From Fredinandcohnia aciditolerans (GTDB lineage Bacteria > Bacillota > Bacilli > Bacillales > Bacillaceae_L): DNA of 33,933 bases. Shown here one piece after another: positions 15,751-24,800 of this stretch. Position 1 is the stretch's first letter; every line of letters starts with the position of its first letter. The notes beneath the pieces are model-generated. The model did no database searches. It worked only from the letters and a program-made list of their open reading frames with translations, and was not told the origin of the DNA. The stretch is from assembly GCA_003640645.1 (NCBI GenBank), contig QGHH01000039.1:4934-38866 (forward strand), in the 5' to 3' direction. Both the position numbers and the translations under genes were made by a program.

Positions 15751-17334
15751 TTATTTACTTGGGCTAACCCATTCACCTTCAATATTTGCTTCTGTCAGTA
15801 GCTGATTAACATCATTAACGACATCTGCTCCACCTTTAGCCATATACTCTTCAACAAACTTATCCCATTCGGAAATTGGTCTTTGACCTGCAACCATTTT
15901 TGTAAGTTCATTTGTCGCAAATTCATTTAATTCTGCAATTTTATCATTATAAACCTCAGAGTGAATACGTCCTACTGGGCTTAAATAAAAGTTAGATTCT
16001 AATAACATTTCAACCATAAGGGTATTAAATTCTTTTGCTTCAGGAGCCTTAGATTGGATTGCGTAATCTAACATCGATTTTTCTCCTTCAATCCAGCCAC
16101 CTTGTTTTTGGTTAAAAAGTGCTTGAGGTGCATATTGGCTATAATCCTCTGTTAGTTCAGGTGCACCATCTACCATCGTATAACCTTTTCCTTCTCCACC
16201 CATTGTCCAATCAAAATATTCATTATCTGGATTTTGCTCGTCTGCTGGTACATATTGGGTGATATAATCAATCATTTCTAAAATTTTCTCTACTTTTTCT
16301 GGGTTGTCTTTTAATTTAGCATTTAACATCCAAACTCTATAGTATCCACTACCCGCTACATATCCTTGTGTACCATCTGGTGCAACAAACGCAGGCATAG
16401 CTGCTATTTTTGCATCAGGATTAGATTTTTTTAATGTTGCATAATCAAAGTTAGCAGGTTGTGCACCCTTGTCTTTTCCTGGTTGTTCATACCAGATTCC
16501 AACTTTTCCTGCAGTAAAATCTTTGAAGACTTCATTATAAGGTTTTACCGCCCAGTCTTTATCAAGAGCTCCTGCATCGCTTAATTCTTTTAAAGCACTA
16601 ATTTTCTCTTTACTACCTTCTGAGATTTGGCCAGGAATTAATTTCCCTTCATCATTTTTATGGTACCAGGTATTATTGCTCCAGTAGGCCCCAAATGACG
16701 GGTCATATACTAGACCTTTTGCTAATCCAAGTCCAATCGTATCATCTTTTCCATTACCATCAGGATCCTGTGTTGCAAAAGCAATTGCTACTTCCTTCAG
16801 TTCCTCAAAATTTGTTGGCATTTCCAAACCAAGTTTATCAAGCCAGTCTTGACGAATAATTGGTTTTTTTCCACCACTCGCAGGGAAAAACAGTGGAATC
16901 GCATAAATATCCCCTTCAACTGTTACAGTATCCCATACCGATTGAGGAATCGCTTTAAGACTTTCATATTTGTCTATGTAATCATTTAATGGTAAGAAAG
17001 CACCTTGTTTAGACCACTTTACAAAATTAACACCAGCAGTCTCATCTCCTATTACATCTGGTAAATCACCTGAAGACATTTTTACCGCAAGCTTATCTGT
17101 GTATAAATCAAAAGGAATATATTGCGGTTTGAAATCGATGTCAAATTTTTCATTAACCATTTTAATATTTTCAAAACCTGGCTCAGGAACTGGATTTTCC
17201 CATGTACCATCAAACCAAGAGATTGTCAGTTTTCCATCTTTTTTTTCATTTGAAGAGCTTTCATTTGATGAACAAGCTGCTAGTACACCAAGGAGTAAAA
17301 TAGTAGAACAACATAAAGCAATTATCCGTTTCAT
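15751..17334 (-). CDS. Extracellular solute-binding lipoprotein (LplA/YtcQ type)
   Basis: 527-residue family 1 sugar-binding lipoprotein of an ABC importer. The N-terminus has basic residues, a hydrophobic core and the lipobox LAAC with Cys21 as lipidation site, followed by a Ser/Glu/Lys linker. The mature part has EF-hand-like DPDGNGKDD (YTATDD-like region of LplA homologues) and the size typical of the LplA/YtcQ group, which binds complex or acidic oligosaccharides. It follows both permease genes after 66 nt and probably delivers the lyase products to them. Ligand identity is inferred from context only. Confidence 0.93.
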   Translation of the reverse strand: MKRIIALCCSTILLLGVLAACSSNESSSNEKKDGKLTISWFDGTWENPVPEPGFENIKMVNEKFDIDFKPQYIPFDLYTDKLAVKMSSGDLPDVIGDETAGVNFVKWSKQGAFLPLNDYIDKYESLKAIPQSVWDTVTVEGDIYAIPLFFPASGGKKPIIRQDWLDKLGLEMPTNFEELKEVAIAFATQDPDGNGKDDTIGLGLAKGLVYDPSFGAYWSNNTWYHKNDEGKLIPGQISEGSKEKISALKELSDAGALDKDWAVKPYNEVFKDFTAGKVGIWYEQPGKDKGAQPANFDYATLKKSNPDAKIAAMPAFVAPDGTQGYVAGSGYYRVWMLNAKLKDNPEKVEKILEMIDYITQYVPADEQNPDNEYFDWTMGGEGKGYTMVDGAPELTEDYSQYAPQALFNQKQGGWIEGEKSMLDYAIQSKAPEAKEFNTLMVEMLLESNFYLSPVGRIHSEVYNDKIAELNEFATNELTKMVAGQRPISEWDKFVEEYMAKGGADVVNDVNQLLTEANIEGEWVSPSK

Positions 17335-17400
17335 TTCAAAACTTCCCCCTTCATCTTTGCGTTTGATTCATAAAATCTTAAAGTGGCGAGAATCAGAATC

Positions 17401-18279
17401 CTATTCTTTGACTGACCCTAGCATCACTCCCTTCGCAAAGTGCTTTTGAAGAAACGGGTATACTAGCAAAATTGGAATTGTGGCAATTAGAATTGCCGCC
17501 ATCCCTATTGTTTCAGCAGGTGGAGGATTATCCATTGTTGCTTGCATCCCAACATCCAACATATTACCTTGATTTAAAATAACTAATTGTCGAAGGATAA
17601 CCTGTACAGTCCACTTTGCAGGATCATTTAAATAAAGAAGAGCTGTAAAATACGAATTCCAGATTCCAACTGCATAAAACAGTCCGAAAGCTGCTAGGGC
17701 TGGCTTTGATAAAGGCAGAATGATTTTTCCAAAAATTTGTAAATCATTTGCTCCATCGATGATCGCTGCTTCCGTTAAATCGTGTGGTAGATTCATAAAG
17801 AATTGCCTCATAACAATCAAGTTAAATGAACTGATGGCTGTTGGAATGATCAATGACCACAATGAATCCATGAGACCAGTTGCTTGTACAACCATATATG
17901 TAGGTATCATTCCAGCTCCGAACACAAAAGTAAATAATACGAGAAACAAATACACTCTTTGGCCAAGAATATTTCTAGACAATGCATAAGCCATCATAGA
18001 CGTTAAGAGTAAACTGACAAATGTACCTACTATGGTTACATAAATCGTTACCCCAAGCGAGCGAACAAATTCTTTAGAGCCTAAGATATACTCATACGCA
18101 TCTAACACCCAGGTTTTCGGAAAAAGGAGTAAGTCAGATTGTACAAATTCTTCATATGTTGCGAATGAGACCACGAACATGTAATAAAACGGAAAGATCA
18201 TTGTTAATGCTATGATGATAAGTAATACATAGTTTACAAGATTTACAGCTTTTTCTGACTTCGTATTATTTTGTTGCAA
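17401..18279 (-). CDS. ABC sugar transporter permease (LplC/YtcP type)
   Basis: 292-residue inner permease with six predicted membrane helices. The cytoplasmic EAA loop is clear (EAAIIDGANDLQIFGKIILP), which docks the ATPase. The C-terminus PFLQKHFAKGVMLGSVKE is characteristic of the LplC/YtcP group of CUT1 importers. The start is TTG at 18279 with GGGAGG at 8 nt. It lies 17 nt after the partner permease gene. No ATPase gene is in the locus; such systems commonly use a shared MsmX-type ATPase. Confidence 0.94.
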   Translation of the reverse strand: MQQNNTKSEKAVNLVNYVLLIIIALTMIFPFYYMFVVSFATYEEFVQSDLLLFPKTWVLDAYEYILGSKEFVRSLGVTIYVTIVGTFVSLLLTSMMAYALSRNILGQRVYLFLVLFTFVFGAGMIPTYMVVQATGLMDSLWSLIIPTAISSFNLIVMRQFFMNLPHDLTEAAIIDGANDLQIFGKIILPLSKPALAAFGLFYAVGIWNSYFTALLYLNDPAKWTVQVILRQLVILNQGNMLDVGMQATMDNPPPAETIGMAAILIATIPILLVYPFLQKHFAKGVMLGSVKE

Positions 18280-18296
18280 CTAAATTTCCTCCCATC

Positions 18297-19271
18297 CTAG
18301 TAAACTCCCTCATCGCCAAACCGTTTTGCTAATCGGTTAGCACCGACAATTAAGATCAATCCAACTATTGATTTAAATAACCCAACAGCAGTAGCAAAAC
18401 TGAAATCTGAGTTTTGAATTCCTTTGAAATAAACAAAAGTATCAAGTACATTTCCAACTTCCATTGTGAATGGAGTTAACATTAAATAAATTTGTTCAAA
18501 GCCAACGTCCAATACACTTCCAAGTCTCAATATCAATAAAATAATGATAGTACTACGAAGTGCTGGTAATGTTATATGCCAAATTTGTCTCCATCGGTTC
18601 GCTCCGTCAACGGCCGCAGCCTCATACAAACTTGGATTTATCCCTGATAGTGCAGCAAGGAAAATAATCGTACTCCAACCTGATTCCTTCCAAATAACCT
18701 CGAGTACTACTAACGGCATAAACCAGTTAGGATCTTGTAAAAAAGCTATCGGCTCCATTCCAAAAACGGTTCCTAAAACTCTGTTTACTATCCCGTCAGA
18801 CTTTAATAGAATCGTAACAAGTCCAATAACTACAACCCAGGATAGGAAATGTGGTAAATATACAATGGATTGAATTGTCCTTTTGAAAAATGTATTCCGA
18901 ACCTCATTTAGCATGAGTGCTAGAATAATAGATACTGGGAAGGCAAATACAATTTGAAGGAAAGAAAGGTACAAGGTATTCCAGAGAACCCTAATAACTT
19001 CTTGGTCTTCAAAAATTGTTTTAAAGTGCTTTAATCCGACCCACTCACTATTAAGAAATCCTTGAAAGGCACTGTAATCCTGAAAGGCTATAATATTTCC
19101 TGCCATTGGTACATATCGGTATATTAGAAAATAAAGCAGACCCGGAAGCAATAAAATATAAAGGTACCTTTCTTTCCAAAGTCTGGACCATACGCTTTTC
19201 TTGGATCCAATTAGTATGTTGGTCTGGACTTTTTGAATTTGTCGAGATTCTGTTTTTTGCAAATTTTCCAC
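18297..19271 (-). CDS. ABC sugar transporter permease (LplB/YteP type)
   Basis: 324-residue permease, partner of the downstream LplC-type protein. A basic cytoplasmic N-terminus precedes the first helix (YLYILLLPGLLYFLIYRYVP), and the EAA loop reads EAAAVDGANRWRQIWHITLP. The end (ANRLAKRFGDEGVY) is typical of the LplB group. The start is GTG at 19271 with AAGGGAGTGAT at 6 nt. It is the first gene of the transporter operon, 75 nt downstream of lacI, with its own promoter/operator in that gap. Confidence 0.94.
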   Translation of the reverse strand: MENLQKTESRQIQKVQTNILIGSKKSVWSRLWKERYLYILLLPGLLYFLIYRYVPMAGNIIAFQDYSAFQGFLNSEWVGLKHFKTIFEDQEVIRVLWNTLYLSFLQIVFAFPVSIILALMLNEVRNTFFKRTIQSIVYLPHFLSWVVVIGLVTILLKSDGIVNRVLGTVFGMEPIAFLQDPNWFMPLVVLEVIWKESGWSTIIFLAALSGINPSLYEAAAVDGANRWRQIWHITLPALRSTIIILLILRLGSVLDVGFEQIYLMLTPFTMEVGNVLDTFVYFKGIQNSDFSFATAVGLFKSIVGLILIVGANRLAKRFGDEGVY

Positions 19272-19305
19272 TTTTGTATCACTCCCTTAATTCGTTTTTC
19301 GGAAA

Positions 19306-19334
19306 ACTATCCAAACGTTTTCCTCACTTGTTAA
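19306..19334 (-). promoter_or_regulatory. Promoter with embedded LacI-type operator, transporter operon
   Basis: On the minus strand, -35 TTAACA (19334-19329), 17-bp spacer and -10 GATAGT (19311-19306). The 16-mer TATCCAAACGTTTTCC (19308-19323, plus strand) fills the spacer and overlaps the -10 box, in the same register as the second copy at 15654-15669. It matches the CcpA cre consensus only with 2-3 mismatches, so the adjacent LacI protein is the better candidate. Confidence 0.65.
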
Positions 19335-19346
19335 AAAAAAGAGCAT

Positions 19347-20393
19347 TTATAGCCTTCTAAAATTTGAGGATTCCCTTACTATCAATTTATTTGGTAAGAG
19401 TATTTTCATAGGTAATGTTATTTTCCCTTCAACTTTATCTACTATTGTTTTTGCTGCAATAGCTCCTAATTCATATTTCGGAACATCAATTGTAGATAAA
19501 GGCGGAGAAGAATATTGAGACATTTCGATATTATCTATAGATATAAAAGCAATATCATCCGGTATTTTTAATTCATTCTCAGTCACAGCCCTCATTGCGG
19601 CTATTGCCATCAGATCGCTGGCACAGAAGATAGCCGTTGGAAGGTTCCTTGATTTTGTTTGAATCAATTGACTCATTTCAAAATAACTTTTTTTCATGTT
19701 CCATTCTGTATTGATTACCCATTCGGGATTTATGTTGAGGCCAAACTCTTCCAAAGCGTTTCTGTATCCCTTGTACCTTTTTTCTTCATTTAAATCCTTG
19801 AAATTTTCCCCAACTCCCCCACCTAAAAATCCAATCTTCTGGTGTCCCTGTTTTACTAGTTCCTTAATCGCTTTTTTAACTGCTGATTCTCGGTCATAAT
19901 CTATCACAGTTATTTCCTTATCTGTATAAAAAAAATCTAGGCCAACAATAGGTATAAACTGCATGATATAATCTAAAACACTTTGTTCTAAATGATCAAT
20001 TAGAATTAATCCTTCGATACCTGATTCATGTATCGTTTTAAAAAGCAATGATTCATTTTGTAACTCTTCCTTATTGATACTAGTCAAGGAGTAATCGGAT
20101 TTTATTAGAGTGTCGTTAACCCCCTCATACAATCTTGAAAAATATGGATTTAGTTCTGCAATTTTGGGGTTAGCAACCCATCCTATCTTCATAGTCCTTA
20201 ATTTTTCTGTACTTTGATTCGTTACCAATTTACGGGCATTTTCATTTGGTACATACCCAAGTTCCTTAACCGCATTCCACACTTTTTGAATGGTCTCTGG
20301 TTTTACATTTCGCGATTTATCATTTTGAATTACTCTAGATACTGTTGATATGGATACACCAACGTGTTCAGCGATGTCTTTTAATCTAACCAC
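19347..20393 (-). CDS. LacI family transcriptional regulator
   Basis: 348-residue regulator. The N-terminal helix-turn-helix begins VRLKDIAEHVGVSISTVSRV, with the hinge segment ending LGYVPNENARKLV. The remainder is a periplasmic-binding-protein-like sugar domain (PIVGLDFFYTD, GHQKIGFLGGG, AIFCASDLMAIAAMRA, STIDVPKYELG). Starting at GTG 20393 gives the standard N-terminus; AGGAGG lies 12 nt upstream, a rather long spacing. The ORF stays open to 20489, but the extra residues are not family-like. It is probably the repressor of the transporter and catabolic operons through the two identical 16-bp sites. Confidence 0.93.
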   Translation of the reverse strand: MVRLKDIAEHVGVSISTVSRVIQNDKSRNVKPETIQKVWNAVKELGYVPNENARKLVTNQSTEKLRTMKIGWVANPKIAELNPYFSRLYEGVNDTLIKSDYSLTSINKEELQNESLLFKTIHESGIEGLILIDHLEQSVLDYIMQFIPIVGLDFFYTDKEITVIDYDRESAVKKAIKELVKQGHQKIGFLGGGVGENFKDLNEEKRYKGYRNALEEFGLNINPEWVINTEWNMKKSYFEMSQLIQTKSRNLPTAIFCASDLMAIAAMRAVTENELKIPDDIAFISIDNIEMSQYSSPPLSTIDVPKYELGAIAAKTIVDKVEGKITLPMKILLPNKLIVRESSNFRRL

Positions 20394-20830
20394 AATACAC
20401 CCTAGCCTCCTGTAGTATGCGTTTTCTTTTTGGAACAAATTAAGATGTGTAAGTTTATTAAAATGAGGGTTAACACATTGATGTGTCATTAGGTCGTTGG
20501 TACAACCACTAACAAAAAAAAAGATTTAGGATTTTTTTAAAATGGATGTCAAAAAGCTTTATTAATTCGATTATATGTTTTTGTTTTTGGGCCTGTCAAC
20601 TAATATTTCGAATTTTTCCATTTAACAAACTATTATTCTTTCTTGGACGACTCAAACCCGTATACCTTTCAAAGTACATGTCATGTAAAGATCCATATTG
20701 AGCTTTTTTTGCCTGTTTTCTCGTAACACATATAATCATTTGATTAGAACATACCCAAATAGCAATATTTGCATACTTTTAAAGCAATTTTTACGCATCT
20801 TTGAGTATCCCTGCTATGTTACACTCAACT
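20394..20830. other. Divergent intergenic region between lacI and araC
   Basis: About 440 bp of A/T-rich DNA with no convincing gene. It must carry the lacI promoter and upstream activating sequences for araC. A short palindromic TTGGTACAA lies near 20493-20501. No AAACGTTT operator copy was found here. Confidence 0.6.
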
Positions 20831-20858
20831 TTGAAACCGCTTTATTATTGGATATATC
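20831..20858 (+). promoter_or_regulatory. Candidate SigA promoter of araC
   Basis: TTGAAA (20831-20836), 16-bp spacer, TATATC (20853-20858), about 33 bp before the araC start codon. Several other A/T-rich alternatives exist upstream. Confidence 0.4.
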
Positions 20859-20890
20859 AGCATTTCAGTATAAAAGGCAGGTGTAGAAAA

Positions 20891-21769
20891 ATGAGAGTTT
20901 ATCATGATAAATTGTTTAGTAAAAAATTTACGAGGCCGAAGTTTACCATTCAACATAAATCGGATCGTAAAACAGCTTCTAACTTCCACTCACACTCAGG
21001 TTTTGAAATTGTGTGGCTCCAAAAAGGAGAAGCCACATACATTTTTGAAGAAAAAGTCTTTCGTTTAACGAAAGGACAAATATTATTTTTTAAGAGCACT
21101 GATTTTCACAAAGTTAAATTACATGAAGGTGTGCCATATGAACGAGTTGTTACTTTATTCTCCGAAAGCTTTCTTACGTTTAAACATCCTATTTTTGAGA
21201 AGTTTAAAGGCTTTTTGGACAACCTTCCTTCCCCGCAATATGTTTTGAATGTACAAGCCTGGAAGGAAGAACAACTTCAGCATATCATCGATCATTTATT
21301 ATTTGAGCAAGAGAATGAAGATCTGTGGGAAAAGGAGGCTGCACTAGAATTATACCTCCTCGAACTCCTATTATTTTTATGCAGGGAAATTCAGTCATCC
21401 TTTGCGCAGAAATCCCATTTGATTGTAAAGCGCGACTCTCAAAAAGTAGAAATGCTAGAACGTATCTTAAAGGAAATTAATGAAATCTGGAATACGGATT
21501 GGCGTCTTGATTCACTAGCTCAAACTCTACATCTAAATAAATATTATCTTTGTCATTTCTTTAAAAAAGAATTTGGTCTTACCATCCACGATTATATACT
21601 TCAAAGAAGAATTTACGAAGCGAAAAAACTACTTATTTCAACTAGTTCTCCTATAAATCAGGTATCTGAAAAAGTAGGTTTTTCCTCCCCTTCCAGTTTT
21701 ATCAGAAGCTTCAAACAACAGGTCAGCATGACTCCAAAACAATATCGAACAAATGCCCAAATCCTCTAA
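20891..21769 (+). CDS. AraC family transcriptional regulator (cupin sensor)
   Basis: 292-residue regulator. The N-terminal half is a cupin-like sugar-sensing domain (NFHSHSGFEIVWLQKGEATY and FRLTKGQILFFKSTDFHKV). The last ~100 residues hold the two helix-turn-helix motifs of the AraC/XylS family (LDSLAQTLHLNKYYLCHFFK and INQVSEKVGFSSPSSFIRSF), ending with TPKQYR. ATG 20891 has AGGTG 7 nt upstream; an in-frame extension to 20801 has no ribosome binding site and would overlap the candidate promoter. It lies 98 nt upstream of the lyase gene in the same direction and is its probable activator. Confidence 0.92.
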   Translation: MRVYHDKLFSKKFTRPKFTIQHKSDRKTASNFHSHSGFEIVWLQKGEATYIFEEKVFRLTKGQILFFKSTDFHKVKLHEGVPYERVVTLFSESFLTFKHPIFEKFKGFLDNLPSPQYVLNVQAWKEEQLQHIIDHLLFEQENEDLWEKEAALELYLLELLLFLCREIQSSFAQKSHLIVKRDSQKVEMLERILKEINEIWNTDWRLDSLAQTLHLNKYYLCHFFKKEFGLTIHDYILQRRIYEAKKLLISTSSPINQVSEKVGFSSPSSFIRSFKQQVSMTPKQYRTNAQIL

Positions 21770-21867
21770 CTCTGATTTTAGGATTTGGGTGATTTAAGGA
21801 GGTGATTACTGCTCAAGAGTTGGGTTTTTCATCAGTATTCATTTACATAAAAAAAGGAGGCCAAATA

Positions 21868-24800
21868 GTGAGGAAGTTTAAACGTTTTATTACGGTACTA
21901 CTGTGTTTTCTATTATTATTGCCTAATATGAGTTTGAATGTGTTTGCTGCTGAAAGTGAAACCACAGAGATGATTGATATTCCTGAATCCTCTGATTGGA
22001 AAGGTGCGATCGGAGGCGATGTTGGCGGTAATGACAAAATTACTGCTGAAAACTTTTTGATTAAGGAAAATGGAAACGGCTCTGTCAAAATGAGCGTTAT
22101 GAACAATCGTGGTAAAATTGCAAATGAAACAGAAGGTATTGCATATTATTACCAGCAAGTTGATCCTACAGATAATTTTGAATTACAAGCAAAGGTGAAG
22201 CTTGAATCCTTTGAGGCAAATAATCAAGTTGGATTTGGAATTATGCTAAGAGGCAACTTATTAACTTCTACCGATGTAAAAACCGGTGATTATCTTGCGG
22301 TAGGTGGTATCAAGCAAGATATTAGAGGGTTTTATAAATACAGTAGCGCTTCGTCTGTATATCCAGATGAGCTAGACTATACAGCAAATAACCCTGCTCC
22401 TGGTGAAGAGTATACACTTAAGCTTAGAAAAGAAGGAAATATTTATCAATTAACAGTCGGTGAAGAAACAAAAACGTTCACAGATTATAGTGGGGAAATG
22501 AATTATGTTGGACTTTTCGCAGCAAGAAATGTAAGCGTCACCTACAGCGATGTCAAATTAGTTCAAGATCGTCCGATTGAAACCGGAGATTGGGAGTTTA
22601 GGGCATTTGGAAGTAACACAAGTGAGTCAAAAAACCCTGATCCTATCCTAAATGATGACGGAACAATAACGATTTCTGCTACTGGTGGAAAAATTGCAAA
22701 CGGTGATGAGGGTATTTCCTATTATTTCAAAGAAATTCCGGCTAATGCAAACTTTACTCTAACAACAAAAGCTATCATAAAGAACTTCAATAGCAACATC
22801 AGTATATCTACTCCGAACCAAAAGTCCTTTGGTCTTATGCTAAGAGACAATGTTGGTGAAAATAGGGATAGTAGTAAACAAACTTCTAATTTTGTTGCAG
22901 TAGGTGCTTTGGATTTAGCTATGAAACCTTTTTATAATCAAAATGGCCAACTTATAAAATTGGAGAACTTCGCAGATGTAAATACTCCAGCTGCAAATGA
23001 AGTATATGATCTAGAAATTCAGAAGTCAGGAAATGTATTTAAAGTATCCATAAATGGAGTCTCTGAAGTAATAACTGTGGACAATTTATTTAGTGATTCT
23101 GTCTTCGCTGGACTATATGTTGCTCGTGATGCTGAAATTACATTCAACAATTTCAATATAGTTATAGACACGAAGAAAGTATCGACACTGGAAGTTAACA
23201 CGGATAATATGAAAACCGAATATCTAGTAAACGAAGAATTAAATACTGATGGCTTAGTCGTTAAAGCCATTTACAATAATGGTGAAGAAGCGATCTTATC
23301 TGCAAACGACTATATTATTACTGGTTTTGATAGCAGTAGTGTTGGAACAAATACGATTACAGTCAACTTTGGAGGAGCTAAAGAGACCATTGATTTAAGA
23401 ATTAAAGAATTGACCTTATTAGATTTAACGATTAAGTACTATCCCGCTAAAACGGTTTACTATCCAGGTGACAAATTTGACCCAGCAGGCTTAGTAGTAC
23501 TAGGAACATATGATAATGGAGAAACCTATATTCTATCCGAAGATCAGCTAGATTTTAAAGTTGACAATGTCTTAATTGATAGGGCATCTGCATTTAATAC
23601 CCCTGGTACAAAGACCGTTACAATTGTACCAAGAGATTTCCCTGCTGTAACAGCAAGCTTCAATGTAACTGTAAAAGATACTGAGCTTGAAGGGCTTGAG
23701 ATAAAGAAACAACCTGTTAAAACACAATATTTTATTGGAGATGCACTCGATCTTACCGGAATTGTTGTATATGCCATCTATAAGGACGGTACTCAGGTAA
23801 GATTACTAGAAAATGAATATCATGTCTCTCATTTTGATACCTCAACACCTGGAGACAAGAATGTAATAATCAGTCATAAGGATGCTAGTAAAACTATCCT
23901 ATTCAATGTAAAAGAAAAGGAAGTCCTTGAGTTAAAAATAACTAAGTTTCCTACTACAACTTTTACAATTAATGATGTGTTTTCATCTAGTGGATTAGAA
24001 GTTTCAAAGATTTATGATAATGGAGAGCAAGAGGTATTATCAACTGATGCCTATGATGTTGACTCCAGTTCATTCAATAGTGATATGACCGGTACGTACC
24101 CTATTACTGTGAGTCCAACAGTAGATTTGGGAGTCGCCCCAATCACATATAAGGTTACAGTTAGAGAAAAAACAGCCTACAATTTTGATTTTATTCGCTT
24201 TGGGCAATCAACATCAGACGAAAGAAATACAATTGAGTACTTAGAGAATAATACCATTCGTTTAGCTGCAATTGATGGTGGTGGTAAAGTTACTGGAGAC
24301 CATGATGGAATCTCCTTCTATTACACCGAAATTGATGCGAATGAAGATAATTTTGAGCTCTCAGCTGATATCAAAGTTGTTGAATACGCAAAAAATCCTC
24401 ATGATGGACAAGAATCATTCGGAATAATGGCAAGAGATGCCATATACGAAACGGGCGACCAAAAAGGAATATTTGCTAGTAATATTGCCGCAATCGGAGG
24501 TTTTTCAGGTGGTACTCGGGATGAGAACGGAACACAATTGTTTGTTCGAACAGGGGTAACATCAACGGATGGTACAGGAAGCCAAGGCATTCAAAAAGAA
24601 ATGGTAAAGGCAGAAAGACCAACAACTGCTAATACTCATCCAAACAAAACATATCATCTTACACTTAAGAAAACGAATAGTGGTTTTACGGGAATACTAA
24701 ATGACGGAGAGAAAACGATTGAAAAAGAGATCTATGCACCTGATCTTTTAAACGTTCAAAATGGAAAGGCATATGTAGGTTTCTATACCGCACGTGTAGC

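Noticed and set aside
19308-19323. CcpA cre site
   Set aside because: Two to three mismatches to the cre consensus in either orientation; exact duplication in the locus fits a local LacI operator better.
21802-21867. Longer N-terminus of the lyase
   Set aside because: The GTG at 21802 has no ribosome binding site, while GTG 21868 has AGGAGG and starts directly with a good signal peptide. An in-frame TTG at 21820 has a strong Shine-Dalgarno but at about 13 nt.
21877-21890. Third LacI operator (AAACGTTT) within the start of the lyase gene
   Set aside because: Only the 8-bp core matches, it lies in coding sequence, and the same core occurs by chance elsewhere in this gene (near 26285).
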